In this document: positions 52,673 to 62,273 of the stretch, piece by piece | Numbering within the stretch: position 1 is the stretch's first letter | How the letters are laid out: every line of letters starts with the position of its first letter | Source: UBA946 sp031550725 | Lineage (GTDB): Bacteria > Bacillota > Clostridia > Oscillospirales > Ruminococcaceae | Length of the DNA: 64,000 nucleotides | Direction of reading: 5' to 3' | NCBI GenBank assembly: GCA_031550725.1 | Contig: JAVBOH010000002.1 | Location: 62,001 to 126,000, forward strand | The notes under the pieces: model-generated | Databases searched by the model: none | What the model saw: the letters and a program-made list of their open reading frames with translations, nothing else | What the model was told of the DNA's origin: nothing | Position numbers and translations under genes: made by a program

Positions 52673-55066
52673 TTACACATTTTTTTCAAGATAGTCATTA
52701 ATCAATTCAACTGCATTATCATACTCTGAAAGCAATATACACTTTGAAATTTCTTCTATTACATCTAAATGCTTATACTTATCCATTTCTGATAAAATCT
52801 CGTCAATAGTGCTTATGTCATAACCCTCAACTGCATCTTTAAGCTCTGTTAGTTTTGACATGATAAAATGCGAATCGTCATCATCTATCTCAGTAGTGTC
52901 CTGCGCTTTAATGTCATTAATAAAGTCTTGAATGCTCTTTGAAACAGTATTCATCATTTCAAGCAATGCAGATGTATTACCTTTGATGAACGTGATATCC
53001 TCATCTATACCTGCCATTTCAAGCGCTTTTGCTTTTTTTGAAAGACCCATTGCACCAATATTTGCTGCTGCACTTTTTATAGCGTGTACATGAGTAATAT
53101 ACAGCTTTAAGTCTTCCGCTTCGTATGCAGAATTAATCTGTGGTATCATTGTTAATGCATCCTTGCAGAAATATCCAAGTGTCTTTATGTAATTATCCTT
53201 TATTCCGCCTGTGTTTCTCATACCTGTCAGCACGTCAACACCTGCAATATGAATGTCAATTCCCTGCTCACAGGTCTTCTTATCATTGAAATTTCCAACA
53301 CCAAGATTGCTGTTCTTTATAAACTTGTTCAGAACTGTATTTAAACGCCTTACATCTATTGGCTTTGATATAAAATCGTCAAAACCATTTTTCTTGAATA
53401 TCACATCATTGCCTGTAATCGCATTTGCTGTCAATGCAACAATCGGTGCAGTATAACCCATGTTTCTTAGTTTCTGCACTGTTTCAATTCCATCCATCAT
53501 CGGCATCATGTGATCCATGAAAACTAAATCATATTCCTCACCATTCAAGACCTTATCAATTGCCTCAAAGCCGCTTAGTGCTGTATCAACCTTAATCTTG
53601 TATGGTGAAAGAAGTCCTGTTGCTACAAACAAATTAGTTTCAACATCATCAACTATTAAAACTTTGCAATTTTGCAATTCTCTCTTTTCAAGCTGATGTG
53701 CTTCCTTTCGTCTTCTATCTGCAAAAGAGAAATTACAAAGCTGCTTTGCACATTCCTTACCAATTATATTGTCATTTATCAGCTTTTGCTTAACAATTAC
53801 TGTAAACACGCTGCCCTTGCCATACTCGCTCTTTACAGTTATGCTGCCATCCATTAAAAGTGCAAGCTTTTTTGTTATTGTTAGCCCTAATCCTGTACCC
53901 TCAATATAGTTAGGTCCGTCACTGAAACGTGAATATGCAACAAAAAGCTTGTCAAGGCTTTCCTTTTTCATTCCTATACCAGTATCGGAAATAACAAATG
54001 TCAATGTTACCTCATCACCATTTACTTCACTGTCTATGGAAAGGTTTACATCGCCGGCATCGGTATATTTGAATGCGTTTGAAAGCAAATTGTTAAGTAT
54101 CTGCTTTAAACGAAGCTCATCACCAAACAGCACCTCTGGTAAATTTTCACCAGCATTTAATGTGAAATTAATCGGCTTGCCGCCAATTCTCACTATATTA
54201 AGCGAAACTGTGTCATTAATTAAACTCGGCACATAATACTTATATGGATTTAGTTCTAAATTACCAGTTTCAATCTTTGACAAATCCAAAATATCATTGA
54301 TAATTCCAAGCAAGCTCTGCCCTGATATATGTATTTTATCAAGTGCTGTTACAAATTCATCCTCAATACCGTCATTTTGCAATAGCATCTCCGAAATGCC
54401 TATTATCGCATTAAGTGGTGTCCTGATTTCATGTGACATCGTTGCAAGAAAGTTCGATTTCGATTCATTAGCTCTTTCTGCTGCATTCTTCGCATTTATA
54501 ATATCAGTATTATCATACCATATTATTATCATTCCGCACATTTCACCGTTATCAGTGTACATCGGTGTATTGGTAATACGATATGAATGTATATCACCAA
54601 GATGCTCAAAATCCATCATTACATCATAAAAATCAGTTTCACGGTTGTTTATTGCACTTTCAAGTGACCTTACTGCATCCTCAACAAAACCAACCCTGGA
54701 TATCTTTTCATACAACGCTACTATACTTGTTTCATCATTTAATTCAAAATCCGACATACCAATTTTATGTAAAAATTCATGTGTGCAATATGCCACATTA
54801 AGTTTGCTGTCCAGCATGATAAAGATATTACTGCTATTCTTCATCAGATATGAAAGATATCTTCTTTGCTTTTTACAATCCTCAGCTATTGATTGATATA
54901 AACCCATTTTGGTATTAAAGTTCTTTTCAAGTGCACCTATTATTCTTTTGGTAGACAAAATTTCTCTGTTAAGCTTTCGTACTTCAACTGAAAGTCTTTT
55001 ATTTTCTTCCAGCAAATTTCTTATTTCGTCATTCAATAAATCGTTTTTTAATGTTATATCGCCCAC
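52673..55066 (-). CDS. Cytoplasmic hybrid histidine kinase with PAS, REC and Hpt domains
   Basis: 797 residues. N-terminal coiled coil (~1-65), a PAS domain (~75-205), HisKA (FLATMSHEIRTPLNAII), HATPase (DTGIGM, GTGLGLTI), receiver (MDHMMPMMDGIET) and Hpt (HVHAIKSAAANIG). No membrane segments. It shares the last four domains with the kinase at 45800, indicating duplication. It lies about 40 bases downstream of the FIST gene and is the second gene of the operon. Confidence 0.92.
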   Translation of the reverse strand: MGDITLKNDLLNDEIRNLLEENKRLSVEVRKLNREILSTKRIIGALEKNFNTKMGLYQSIAEDCKKQRRYLSYLMKNSSNIFIMLDSKLNVAYCTHEFLHKIGMSDFELNDETSIVALYEKISRVGFVEDAVRSLESAINNRETDFYDVMMDFEHLGDIHSYRITNTPMYTDNGEMCGMIIIWYDNTDIINAKNAAERANESKSNFLATMSHEIRTPLNAIIGISEMLLQNDGIEDEFVTALDKIHISGQSLLGIINDILDLSKIETGNLELNPYKYYVPSLINDTVSLNIVRIGGKPINFTLNAGENLPEVLFGDELRLKQILNNLLSNAFKYTDAGDVNLSIDSEVNGDEVTLTFVISDTGIGMKKESLDKLFVAYSRFSDGPNYIEGTGLGLTITKKLALLMDGSITVKSEYGKGSVFTVIVKQKLINDNIIGKECAKQLCNFSFADRRRKEAHQLEKRELQNCKVLIVDDVETNLFVATGLLSPYKIKVDTALSGFEAIDKVLNGEEYDLVFMDHMMPMMDGIETVQKLRNMGYTAPIVALTANAITGNDVIFKKNGFDDFISKPIDVRRLNTVLNKFIKNSNLGVGNFNDKKTCEQGIDIHIAGVDVLTGMRNTGGIKDNYIKTLGYFCKDALTMIPQINSAYEAEDLKLYITHVHAIKSAAANIGAMGLSKKAKALEMAGIDEDITFIKGNTSALLEMMNTVSKSIQDFINDIKAQDTTEIDDDDSHFIMSKLTELKDAVEGYDISTIDEILSEMDKYKHLDVIEEISKCILLSEYDNAVELINDYLEKNV

Positions 55067-55108
55067 TATGCTACCCCTTTCAGATAATCATTTATTCATT
55101 TAATTTAA

Positions 55109-56308
55109 TCAGTTAAATGAACAGGCAATAAATGTATAGTTATGCAGGCAGTTTATAAGCTTGCCGTCTTTATTAGGAACTGGACAGATTTCTCCAGCAG
55201 AATATGCGATTGAATAGTTAATTTTATTCCCTGTTTTTCTATTATAATTCTCTACGCTCTGAGCTATTCTTTGTACCTCAGAAAGATATTTTGAGCCTAA
55301 TGACCATGAACGTGCTGCACAGCTAAAACCAATGAAATTGCTTTCGCCGTTTTCTTCTATTTCTGTTAAAAGCTTAGACGCACTCTCCAGTGTCTTGTCA
55401 CTGTCTAAAAATGAAAATGCTACTTTTGCACCTTTTTCTATATTTCCAGCAGCATATATATATCCCGGTGAGTTTTCTACTTCGCCAACAAATGCACGAG
55501 CAACTTTTACTCCATTATCATATTCTATTATTGCAGGAATTGACCATATGCTTGAATCTGTTACCTTATTATCTTCATCAACAACACCAAGCTTTTTTAA
55601 ATATGTTGTTACTGGTAATTTATTTACCGATTTTAATATTGCACCCTCTGCATCAGTTATTAATCCGACCTCTGCTACTCTTTCCTCATACGCAAGTGAT
55701 GTTGTTACACGAAATGTCGGTTTAAAATCTCCATACATTGACACCAATGCTATCATTTCAGATGATACTATGTTATTATATACAACATAATTTTTGTCTG
55801 GCTCATTTTCAATGTTGAATGATAATGTTCCGAACATTGGAATATTATCAGCATAATTATTTATTGTATCAACTAAATCATCACCAGAAAAATTAGTCTG
55901 TACAGACATGAATGGCATTATCATCTTTGGCTTTTCACCACTGCATACTTCACTGTATATACCATTAAGCTTTTTTGTAATTTCCGCATTGCTCATTTCA
56001 TTTATCTTTTTAATAAGCTTAACATCAAAACATATATCATCACTTGTTATCATTGTAACAGACATTGCAAAATCCCCATATTGCTTGTCAGTACCTATAA
56101 AAGTTGTGCAGCAGCCAACTATATCAAATGGCAATGATTCCGCTACTTCTTTATATACACCTGTTTCTATATATTCACAGTCAAAAGTTATAATGCCTAT
56201 CGTATTTTTAAGCATATTCTTCTTTATATCAAGCTGGGTTATTATCTCATTAACAGCCATTTTACCGTCCTCTATCTCTGTTGTAAATGCTGTAAATATT
56301 TTTATCAT
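55109..56308 (-). CDS. FIST-domain sensor protein
   Basis: 399 residues with the FIST N (IGIITFDCEYIETGVYKEVAESLPFDIVGCCTTF) and FIST C (LGVVDEDNKVTDS..., FIGFSCAARSWSLGSKYLSEV, SYSAGEICP-like SIAYSAGEICPVPNKDGK) regions. FIST proteins are soluble sensors of small ligands, often amino acids, coupled to histidine kinases and c-di-GMP enzymes; the neighbours here fit. First gene of the five-gene operon; promoter at 56380-56408. Confidence 0.88.
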   Translation of the reverse strand: MIKIFTAFTTEIEDGKMAVNEIITQLDIKKNMLKNTIGIITFDCEYIETGVYKEVAESLPFDIVGCCTTFIGTDKQYGDFAMSVTMITSDDICFDVKLIKKINEMSNAEITKKLNGIYSEVCSGEKPKMIMPFMSVQTNFSGDDLVDTINNYADNIPMFGTLSFNIENEPDKNYVVYNNIVSSEMIALVSMYGDFKPTFRVTTSLAYEERVAEVGLITDAEGAILKSVNKLPVTTYLKKLGVVDEDNKVTDSSIWSIPAIIEYDNGVKVARAFVGEVENSPGYIYAAGNIEKGAKVAFSFLDSDKTLESASKLLTEIEENGESNFIGFSCAARSWSLGSKYLSEVQRIAQSVENYNRKTGNKINYSIAYSAGEICPVPNKDGKLINCLHNYTFIACSFN

Positions 56309-56379
56309 ATTTCTATTCTCCCAACTTTACTTTTTATTAAGCGTGTAAGCACACTTTACCCATTATCATACATATGTTA

Positions 56380-56408
56380 AGTATATTACAAAAATAAAAA
56401 CTTGTCAA
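56380..56408 (-). promoter_or_regulatory. Promoter of the FIST-kinase-HD-GYP operon
   Basis: On the minus strand TTGACA (56408-56403), 17 bases, TATACT (56385-56380), same -10 sequence as the PadR operon. About 65 bases of leader precede the start codon. Confidence 0.75.
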
Positions 56409-56834
56409 GAAATTTTATTAAGAATTAACATTTTTAACAACTTATTTCTGTATAAAACGACATTTTTTATAATAATATTATTAAATTGCTGATATAAATT
56501 ATTTTTTAGTTTTAATTACTGTATTATACTACATCTCATCTACTGCAAGATTTAATTTTTAATACACATTACAGTTATCATCAAACTTAACAAGCTATTT
56601 TATATTTTTGGCGGTTTTATCAATATCAAAATCATCAAGTGTCATGCAAATACCGCAGCTTAAAAATCCATCTTAAGCTTTTCAAAGCTTATTACAGATT
56701 CAATTACACAATTTTAGCAATTGTTTTAACATAAAAAAAAACAGCCATTGAACGTTTATCTGTGCAATGACTGTTTTCATATTATACATTTAAGTTATGT
56801 AAGTAACATTATGTTCGTTTATTTGATTTTCCAT
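56409..56834. other. Intergenic region without a clear gene
   Basis: AT-rich. A hairpin with arms AAAACAGCCATTG and CAATGACTGTTTT (about 56738-56777, one mismatch) looks like a terminator for the tiny reading frame that follows on the minus strand, or for the GH5 gene. Nothing else is visible. Confidence 0.45.
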
Positions 56835-56927
56835 TTATTCTGTTGGCATATCCTCGTTATTATTCTCACATCCACAAGTTATGAGTATAAGAATCATTAA
56901 TATCGGTAACAATTTCTTTATTATAAT
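56835..56927 (-). CDS. Possible 30-residue lipoprotein-like peptide or gene remnant
   Basis: A minus-strand frame of 30 codons with a basic start, a hydrophobic stretch LLPILMILILIT and a lipobox-like TCGC, ending ENNNEDMPTE. It follows AAGGGG by 7 bases but the codon there is ATT; an internal ATG would remove the basic start. It is either a tiny lipoprotein or the severed head of an old gene. The 180 bases to the GH5 stop hold nothing else. Confidence 0.3.
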   Translation of the reverse strand: MIIKKLLPILMILILITCGCENNNEDMPTE

Positions 56928-57015
56928 ATATAATCCCCTTTTTATGTTACATACATTTTAATATATATTTATTGTATTGTCAATGATATTTGATTCTTAA
57001 TTTAGCTTATATTCA

Positions 57016-58128
57016 TTACTTAATCGGATGAATTTTATCAGGAATATATTCATTCATATCATTTGTTGCAGCTTGTGTTAAGTCATAACGATACCATTCA
57101 CCAGTTTCATCTGCTGTCATCCAAACCATAATACCATTCCAGCCGTTGTCATGCACTGACCTGTATTTTTCTGAAAGTGTCATTTTTGTCTGCTTTTCAT
57201 CATCATTTGATGTTTCACCAAGTATGCTTGGTTTTACTCCGTCAAGTCCAAATTCAATTGGTGACTTATCACATGGGAAACCCATAAACGGTCTTTCCCA
57301 TTCATAATAATGCACGCTGTCAAAATCTACATATGCATTTTCATTTCCTGTAAGCTCCTTTAAATATGCATCGGATATTTTATTACCCTCGTATTTTTCC
57401 AAATCAGAATTATATCTTATCATACCCAAACCAACTGTTACAAGCATATCAGAATTTTCATGAATTACTGCTGCACATTTACCGAAAAAGTAAGAAAGGT
57501 CATCCCATCCGATTTTTCCGCATTCCTCGTTTTCATATACCCAGTCAGGTTCATTAATTAAATCAATCGCAAAGATATATTCGCATTCAGCATAACGCTT
57601 GCAAAATTCTGCTACATATGTATCTGCAAATAAATCGCTGTATTCCTTTGATGTTATCATTTTGCGGTAATCTTCATACCCACCGTTTCCCTCTTTGAAA
57701 TGGTCGAACGAAAGAAGTGTCGGCATCACATATACTTCATGCTTTTCTGCTATTGCAAATAGTTTATCCAAATCTGTCCAGTGACCCTCGTTTACTGATT
57801 TAATCTCACCGGTTTTCTTTATATTTGTTACACTTTCACCGCAGCAGTTAACCCATATTCTTGTACAGTTAATGTTGTCGGCTGCTAGCTGAGCAAACGT
57901 TTTATCCCAGAATTCTTCATCAAGATTTCCTGCAAACCCACCCCAGTGATGCCATGGCGTGTTTACTCCGTTTACCCAAAATTCGCTGCCGTTAACCATT
58001 AGTTTTGTACCCTCAACATATACTCTTGCTGATATATCATCGTCCGTTGATGACTTGTCACATCCGCTGAATGACAATCCAACTGCTAAAGCAAGTACCG
58101 ATGAAATTATTTTTTTACCAAGTTTCAT
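57016..58128 (-). CDS. GH5-like glycoside hydrolase lipoprotein
   Basis: 370 residues. Lipoprotein signal peptide (IISSVLALAVGLSFSGC), then a (beta/alpha)8 barrel of clan A: VYVEGTKLMVNGSEFWVNGVNTPWHHWGG, acid/base AIDLINEPD (E193), and nucleophile SILGETS (E305). The similarity is to mannanase-type GH5 enzymes. It is anchored outside the membrane and cleaves a beta-linked plant or mucin glycan. Divergent from the AraC-type gene at 58317, which probably controls it. Confidence 0.85.
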   Translation of the reverse strand: MKLGKKIISSVLALAVGLSFSGCDKSSTDDDISARVYVEGTKLMVNGSEFWVNGVNTPWHHWGGFAGNLDEEFWDKTFAQLAADNINCTRIWVNCCGESVTNIKKTGEIKSVNEGHWTDLDKLFAIAEKHEVYVMPTLLSFDHFKEGNGGYEDYRKMITSKEYSDLFADTYVAEFCKRYAECEYIFAIDLINEPDWVYENEECGKIGWDDLSYFFGKCAAVIHENSDMLVTVGLGMIRYNSDLEKYEGNKISDAYLKELTGNENAYVDFDSVHYYEWERPFMGFPCDKSPIEFGLDGVKPSILGETSNDDEKQTKMTLSEKYRSVHDNGWNGIMVWMTADETGEWYRYDLTQAATNDMNEYIPDKIHPIK

Positions 58129-58255
58129 TCAATTATATCCTCCATTTAAATACAAAATATCAAACTATATTAAATTATAACCCATTATACCTTTACTGTC
58201 AATGCATAAAAATCCTATTATTTTACTCGTTTTATACATCAAAAATAAAATACAG

Positions 58256-58284
58256 TTGAATAATTATTGTCTTTGTGATACAAT
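58256..58284 (+). promoter_or_regulatory. Promoter of the AraC-type gene
   Basis: TTGAAT (58256-58261), 17 bases, TACAAT (58279-58284). Confidence 0.6.
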
Positions 58285-58316
58285 TTATGTGTATATTAAT
58301 ATGAGGTGGTGACTAA

Positions 58317-59141
58317 ATGCAAAAAACTATATACCCTGTTATCACAAAGCAGTCAGCATTCCCATTTTATCTGACTGGCATTGGTATTTCCGAGCCTGAA
58401 TATCATGTTAAACGTGATAATGGGCTTGTTTCACATCAATTTCTTTTTACAATGAACGGCAAGGGTAATCTTATAATCGACGGATGTTCATATATTCAGA
58501 AAACTGGCAGTATTTTTTACCTTTCCCCTGCAATACCACATGAATACTATCCTATTGAAAATGACTGGACTACATGCTGGTTCGTTTTCAGGGGTGAGCA
58601 TATATCCGATTTGATGATAAATATGGGATTTAGTTCATTTATGACGGCTGATGATATAAATTCAAAAACTATCATGCGAACTTTTAATATGATGCTTTCT
58701 GCAGCTAATAATTCTGTTTCAGGCAGTGAGGAATGCTCTAAGCTTATTTATGATTACATATTAAACGCACGAAAAATACTTCTTCCAGAATTTGCGAAAT
58801 ATATGCTTAATGACAGTGTAATTGATAACGCCATAGCTTATATAAATGAATTCTACAGCATGGATATAACTCTTGATGATTTAGCCTTGACTGCTAAAAT
58901 ATCGCCACAGCATTTCTGTCGGTTATTCAAATCACAGGTTGGTATGCGTCCGATGGAATATATTGCAAGGCGCAGGGTGTCTGAGGCTAAGACGTTATTA
59001 CATGGCACAAATGACAGTATGTCAAGGATTGGTGAGCTTTGTGGGTATAGTGATATCACTTATTTTGGCATGGTGTTCAGAAAATATGAGGGTATATCAC
59101 CAAGTGAGTATAGAAAAATAAAAAGTACGATAGCGATTTAG
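58317..59141 (+). CDS. AraC-family transcriptional regulator
   Basis: 274 residues. N-terminal AraC-type ligand-binding cupin (YHVKRDNGLVSHQFLFTMNGKGNLIID, then LSPAIPHEYYP) and two C-terminal helix-turn-helix motifs (ITLDDLALTAKISPQHFCRLFKSQVG; MSRIGELCGYSDITYFGMVFRKYEGISPSEYRK). Activators of this type respond to sugars. It stands between a GH5-like and a GH59-like gene and likely controls both. ATG 58317 follows GAGGTGG. Confidence 0.9.
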   Translation: MQKTIYPVITKQSAFPFYLTGIGISEPEYHVKRDNGLVSHQFLFTMNGKGNLIIDGCSYIQKTGSIFYLSPAIPHEYYPIENDWTTCWFVFRGEHISDLMINMGFSSFMTADDINSKTIMRTFNMMLSAANNSVSGSEECSKLIYDYILNARKILLPEFAKYMLNDSVIDNAIAYINEFYSMDITLDDLALTAKISPQHFCRLFKSQVGMRPMEYIARRRVSEAKTLLHGTNDSMSRIGELCGYSDITYFGMVFRKYEGISPSEYRKIKSTIAI

Positions 59142-59247
59142 ATGTTCATATTTTTGGAGTATGCAAAATATTTCTGATTGTAATTGTCCCCTTTTGCAGT
59201 TATAATATAACTTAAGTTAAATTATAGTGCGAGAGGGGCATTTTTTT

Positions 59248-61938
59248 ATGAAACTACGCAGAATTGCTGCTATTATGTTATGTGCGGCATTTTCCACGGC
59301 TGTTGCTGTACCGATGATTACACCTAATAAAGTTAAGGCGGAGGAAAAGACTATGGAAATTTTGATTGACGGACTTAAAGCCAACACTGCCCAAAATATG
59401 CTTTTTAGAGGAAACGGAATGGTAACAGGTAATGGTTCATCACGATTATTGCTTGATTACAAATATGAAAATCCACAGGCTTATCAGGAAATTATGGAGT
59501 ATACCTTCGGTGAAAGCGGTATTGGTATTAACCATCTTAAAATTGAAATGGGTTCAGATATAAATTCATCATCCGGTACTGAGCCATCTGTTAAACGCAC
59601 CGAAGACGAGGCTGCTGATGTTACAAGAGGTGCTGGTTATATTATTGCTGCTGATGCAAAGAAAATTAACCCTGACCTTACTCTTGATATGCTGTGGTGG
59701 AGTGAGCCACTTTGGATTTCATCCTCAGATGATGTTTATGCTGCTCGCTACAAGTGGTATAAGGAAACCCTTGATGCTGTTTATGATACATATGGACTTA
59801 TGTTTGATTATGTCAGCGCAACGCAGAATGAAAGAGCTATTGATGCTGAATGGATAAAGTATCTTTCAGCACATCTCAAAAATGAAACTGATTGCAGATA
59901 TGATTACTCAAAGATAAAAATCGTTGCTGCTGATGAAGTTTGCGGATGGGGTATTGCTGATAAAATGCTTGTTGATGAAGAACTTTTGAATGCTGTTGAC
60001 GTTCTTGGCAGTCACTATACAAGCTGGTCAAGCTTTAATGCACAAAAAGTAGCTAATAATTTTGATAAGGAGCTTTGGTTTAGTGAGGGCAGCGCATCAA
60101 TGAGCTATTCTCAAGGGACATACCGTTTTGACGGAACTGGCTCTGGTTTATCCGATATGAATGGCATTCTTGATATTGCAAATCGTTTCATCACAATGTA
60201 CTCAGGCGGACAGATGACTTTGTGTCAGTATCAACCTGTTATTTCAGCTTATTATGACGGCGTTACATACTGCCACAAGCAGTTTATTACTGCTAACGAA
60301 CCTTGGAGCGGTTATTACAGCCTTGACAATGGTTTTTATATGTCACTTCATTTCTCACAGTTTATAAAAAAAGGCTGGGCATTTATTGATGATGCTTGTT
60401 ATGGTGACGGCAAAGCCGGCGGTGACGGACATTGTATTGTTGATGCAACTTACAGTTACATGACTGCAACTGATACAAAAACAGGTGATTACAGTACTGT
60501 TATCACAAACACAACTGCTTACCCTATTACTTATAAAATCAGTGTTAGTAATCTTGAAAAAGCGTCGTCACAGGTTGGTGTATGGGAAACAAGAGGTCCT
60601 GACAGTGATGTTTATAACGAGAATTATTTCAAGAAAATTGATACAATAACTCCTGATGCAAATGGCTCATACTCCATTACAATCAAACCATATTCACTTG
60701 TAACAATTTCAACACTTGACTATCAAGGATATGATTATGCAACTGAATATAACCAAAAGCAAATTCTAGCACTTCCTTATTCTGATGATTTTGAATATGC
60801 TGATTATGATGAAAATTATCTTGCATCAAGAGGTTATGCTCCAAGATATACTACTGACCAAGGCGGTGCATTTGAAGTTCAAAAAACTGCTGACGGCAAC
60901 GTTTTAACACAGATTATTACACCTGAAACCAAAGCTAAGGAATGGGGCGGAACTCCTGACCCTACAACAAACTTTGGTGATGACAGGTGGAATAATTACA
61001 GCATAGAAGCAGATATTAAATTTGCACCATCTGACAAACCTGATACAAATTATGCAGGTGCAGGTGTTCGTTATAATCTTGCCTGCAACGGTGCAAGTGG
61101 TTACTGGTTACAGGTTTATGAGAATGGTTACTGGAAGCTAAATAAACATAATGGATTTTTAGCTGATGGCACAATCGCTGATTTTGACAGCACTGGCTGG
61201 CATAATATCAAGGTTGAGGCATGTTTGAATGTTGTTAATGCTTATGTTGATGGCACTCTTGTTCATGAATATACCTGCAAAAAATCCGAGTCACTTATTA
61301 CAGCAGGGCGTGCCGCATTGTTCAGCTCATATAATCAGAACAGCTTTGATAATTTGCAGCTTGCACCTGTCCAAAACTATGATACTTATATCACAAAGTA
61401 TGACAACACTGATATTTGCTGCGATTATACTGGTTCATGGGATCATGCAACAATGAGCAGCTTCAGAAACTACAAGAGAACTATCTCAACTGGAAGTGAA
61501 AATGCTGTTGTTGCTGTAACCTTTGACGGCACTGGTGCTGCACTTGCAGGAGCGACTGAACAAGGCAGTATTATATCAGTTAAGCTTGATGGCGAAGTTA
61601 TTGAAAATGCTATCACTGTTCCAAAAACAGATTCTAGAGAAGTTTCATACTATGTTACTGGACTTGAAAACAAATCTCATACTCTTGAAATTACTGTTGT
61701 TTCCGGCACATACAGCATTGATTTAGTTGAAGTTACTGGCGAAAATGTTATAGTTACTTCAAAAGAAGAAATTCTTGATGCTGACGACGATAATAATAAT
61801 GATATCACTTCTGACGAAAATTCATCAAGTGAAAATATTAAGTCAAAGATACCAGTTATTGCTGGTATTGCAGGTGGTGTTATTGCAGTGGGTGCTGCCG
61901 CTGCTGTTGCTGTTAAAGTAAAGAAAAACAATAAATAA
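59248..61938 (+). CDS. GH59-like (galactocerebrosidase-type) secreted glycosidase with C-terminal anchor
   Basis: 896 residues from ATG 59248 (GAGAGGGG upstream; the frame to 59227 adds seven residues lacking a ribosome site). Signal peptide to about KAEE, then a clan-A barrel like GH59 galactosylceramidases with acid/base ATQNER (E195) and nucleophile LWFSEG (E280). A beta-sandwich concanavalin-like domain (~530-715, YSDDFEYADYDENY... RWNNYSIEADIKF) and a second Ig/jelly-roll domain follow, then a Asp/Ser linker and one C-terminal membrane helix (IPVIAGIAGGVIAVG... KKNNK). It releases beta-galactose-type residues at the cell surface; the natural substrate is inferred. Confidence 0.8.
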   Translation: MKLRRIAAIMLCAAFSTAVAVPMITPNKVKAEEKTMEILIDGLKANTAQNMLFRGNGMVTGNGSSRLLLDYKYENPQAYQEIMEYTFGESGIGINHLKIEMGSDINSSSGTEPSVKRTEDEAADVTRGAGYIIAADAKKINPDLTLDMLWWSEPLWISSSDDVYAARYKWYKETLDAVYDTYGLMFDYVSATQNERAIDAEWIKYLSAHLKNETDCRYDYSKIKIVAADEVCGWGIADKMLVDEELLNAVDVLGSHYTSWSSFNAQKVANNFDKELWFSEGSASMSYSQGTYRFDGTGSGLSDMNGILDIANRFITMYSGGQMTLCQYQPVISAYYDGVTYCHKQFITANEPWSGYYSLDNGFYMSLHFSQFIKKGWAFIDDACYGDGKAGGDGHCIVDATYSYMTATDTKTGDYSTVITNTTAYPITYKISVSNLEKASSQVGVWETRGPDSDVYNENYFKKIDTITPDANGSYSITIKPYSLVTISTLDYQGYDYATEYNQKQILALPYSDDFEYADYDENYLASRGYAPRYTTDQGGAFEVQKTADGNVLTQIITPETKAKEWGGTPDPTTNFGDDRWNNYSIEADIKFAPSDKPDTNYAGAGVRYNLACNGASGYWLQVYENGYWKLNKHNGFLADGTIADFDSTGWHNIKVEACLNVVNAYVDGTLVHEYTCKKSESLITAGRAALFSSYNQNSFDNLQLAPVQNYDTYITKYDNTDICCDYTGSWDHATMSSFRNYKRTISTGSENAVVAVTFDGTGAALAGATEQGSIISVKLDGEVIENAITVPKTDSREVSYYVTGLENKSHTLEITVVSGTYSIDLVEVTGENVIVTSKEEILDADDDNNNDITSDENSSSENIKSKIPVIAGIAGGVIAVGAAAAVAVKVKKNNK

Positions 61939-61952
61939 AATATACTTCTTTA

Positions 61953-61987
61953 AAAAAGTCCTTGATTTTTTATGTCAAGGACTTTTT
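61953..61987 (+). terminator. Terminator after the GH59-like gene
   Basis: AAAAAGTCCTTGA (61953-61965) pairs with TCAAGGACTTTTT (61975-61987), a perfect 13-bp stem ending in its own T-run. Confidence 0.85.
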
Positions 61988-62187
61988 GTATATTAACATA
62001 GTATTAAGATTAAAAAATGTATGGTATTTTGAATTGAAATATGTTAAAATAGATATATCAAACTACTGAGGACATTAAATAAGTAACATTATTTTATGGG
62101 CGAACATAAATCGTCCGTTTTTTGTTATATTACCTCACATTTTAGGGGGTATGTAAAAAAAGGAATACCCATATATATAAGTTATAC
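61988..62187. other. Intergenic leader upstream of adhE
   Basis: AT-rich. Contains a GGGTAT/ATACCC inverted repeat near 62144-62171 and a T-rich stretch after GGGCGA...TCGTCC (62098-62117). No gene is visible; the adhE promoter follows. Confidence 0.4.
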
Positions 62188-62216
62188 TTGCCAAAACCAT
62201 AAAATTGTGTTAAAAT
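62188..62216 (+). promoter_or_regulatory. adhE promoter
   Basis: TTGCCA (62188-62193), 17-base spacer, TAAAAT (62211-62216). The -10 box lies within the Rex-type operator. Confidence 0.7.
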
Positions 62217-62223
62217 ATTAACA
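62208..62223 (+). promoter_or_regulatory. Rex-type operator
   Basis: TGTTAA-N4-TTAACA, a perfect dyad matching the core of the Rex consensus (TTGTTAA-N4-TTAACAA), over the adhE -10 box. Rex dissociates when the NADH/NAD ratio rises, so adhE would be induced under reducing conditions. Confidence 0.8.
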
Positions 62224-62273
62224 AGACAAAAAAGACCACTAAGCAAATAATAAAAGTTCTGGAGGAATTATTC

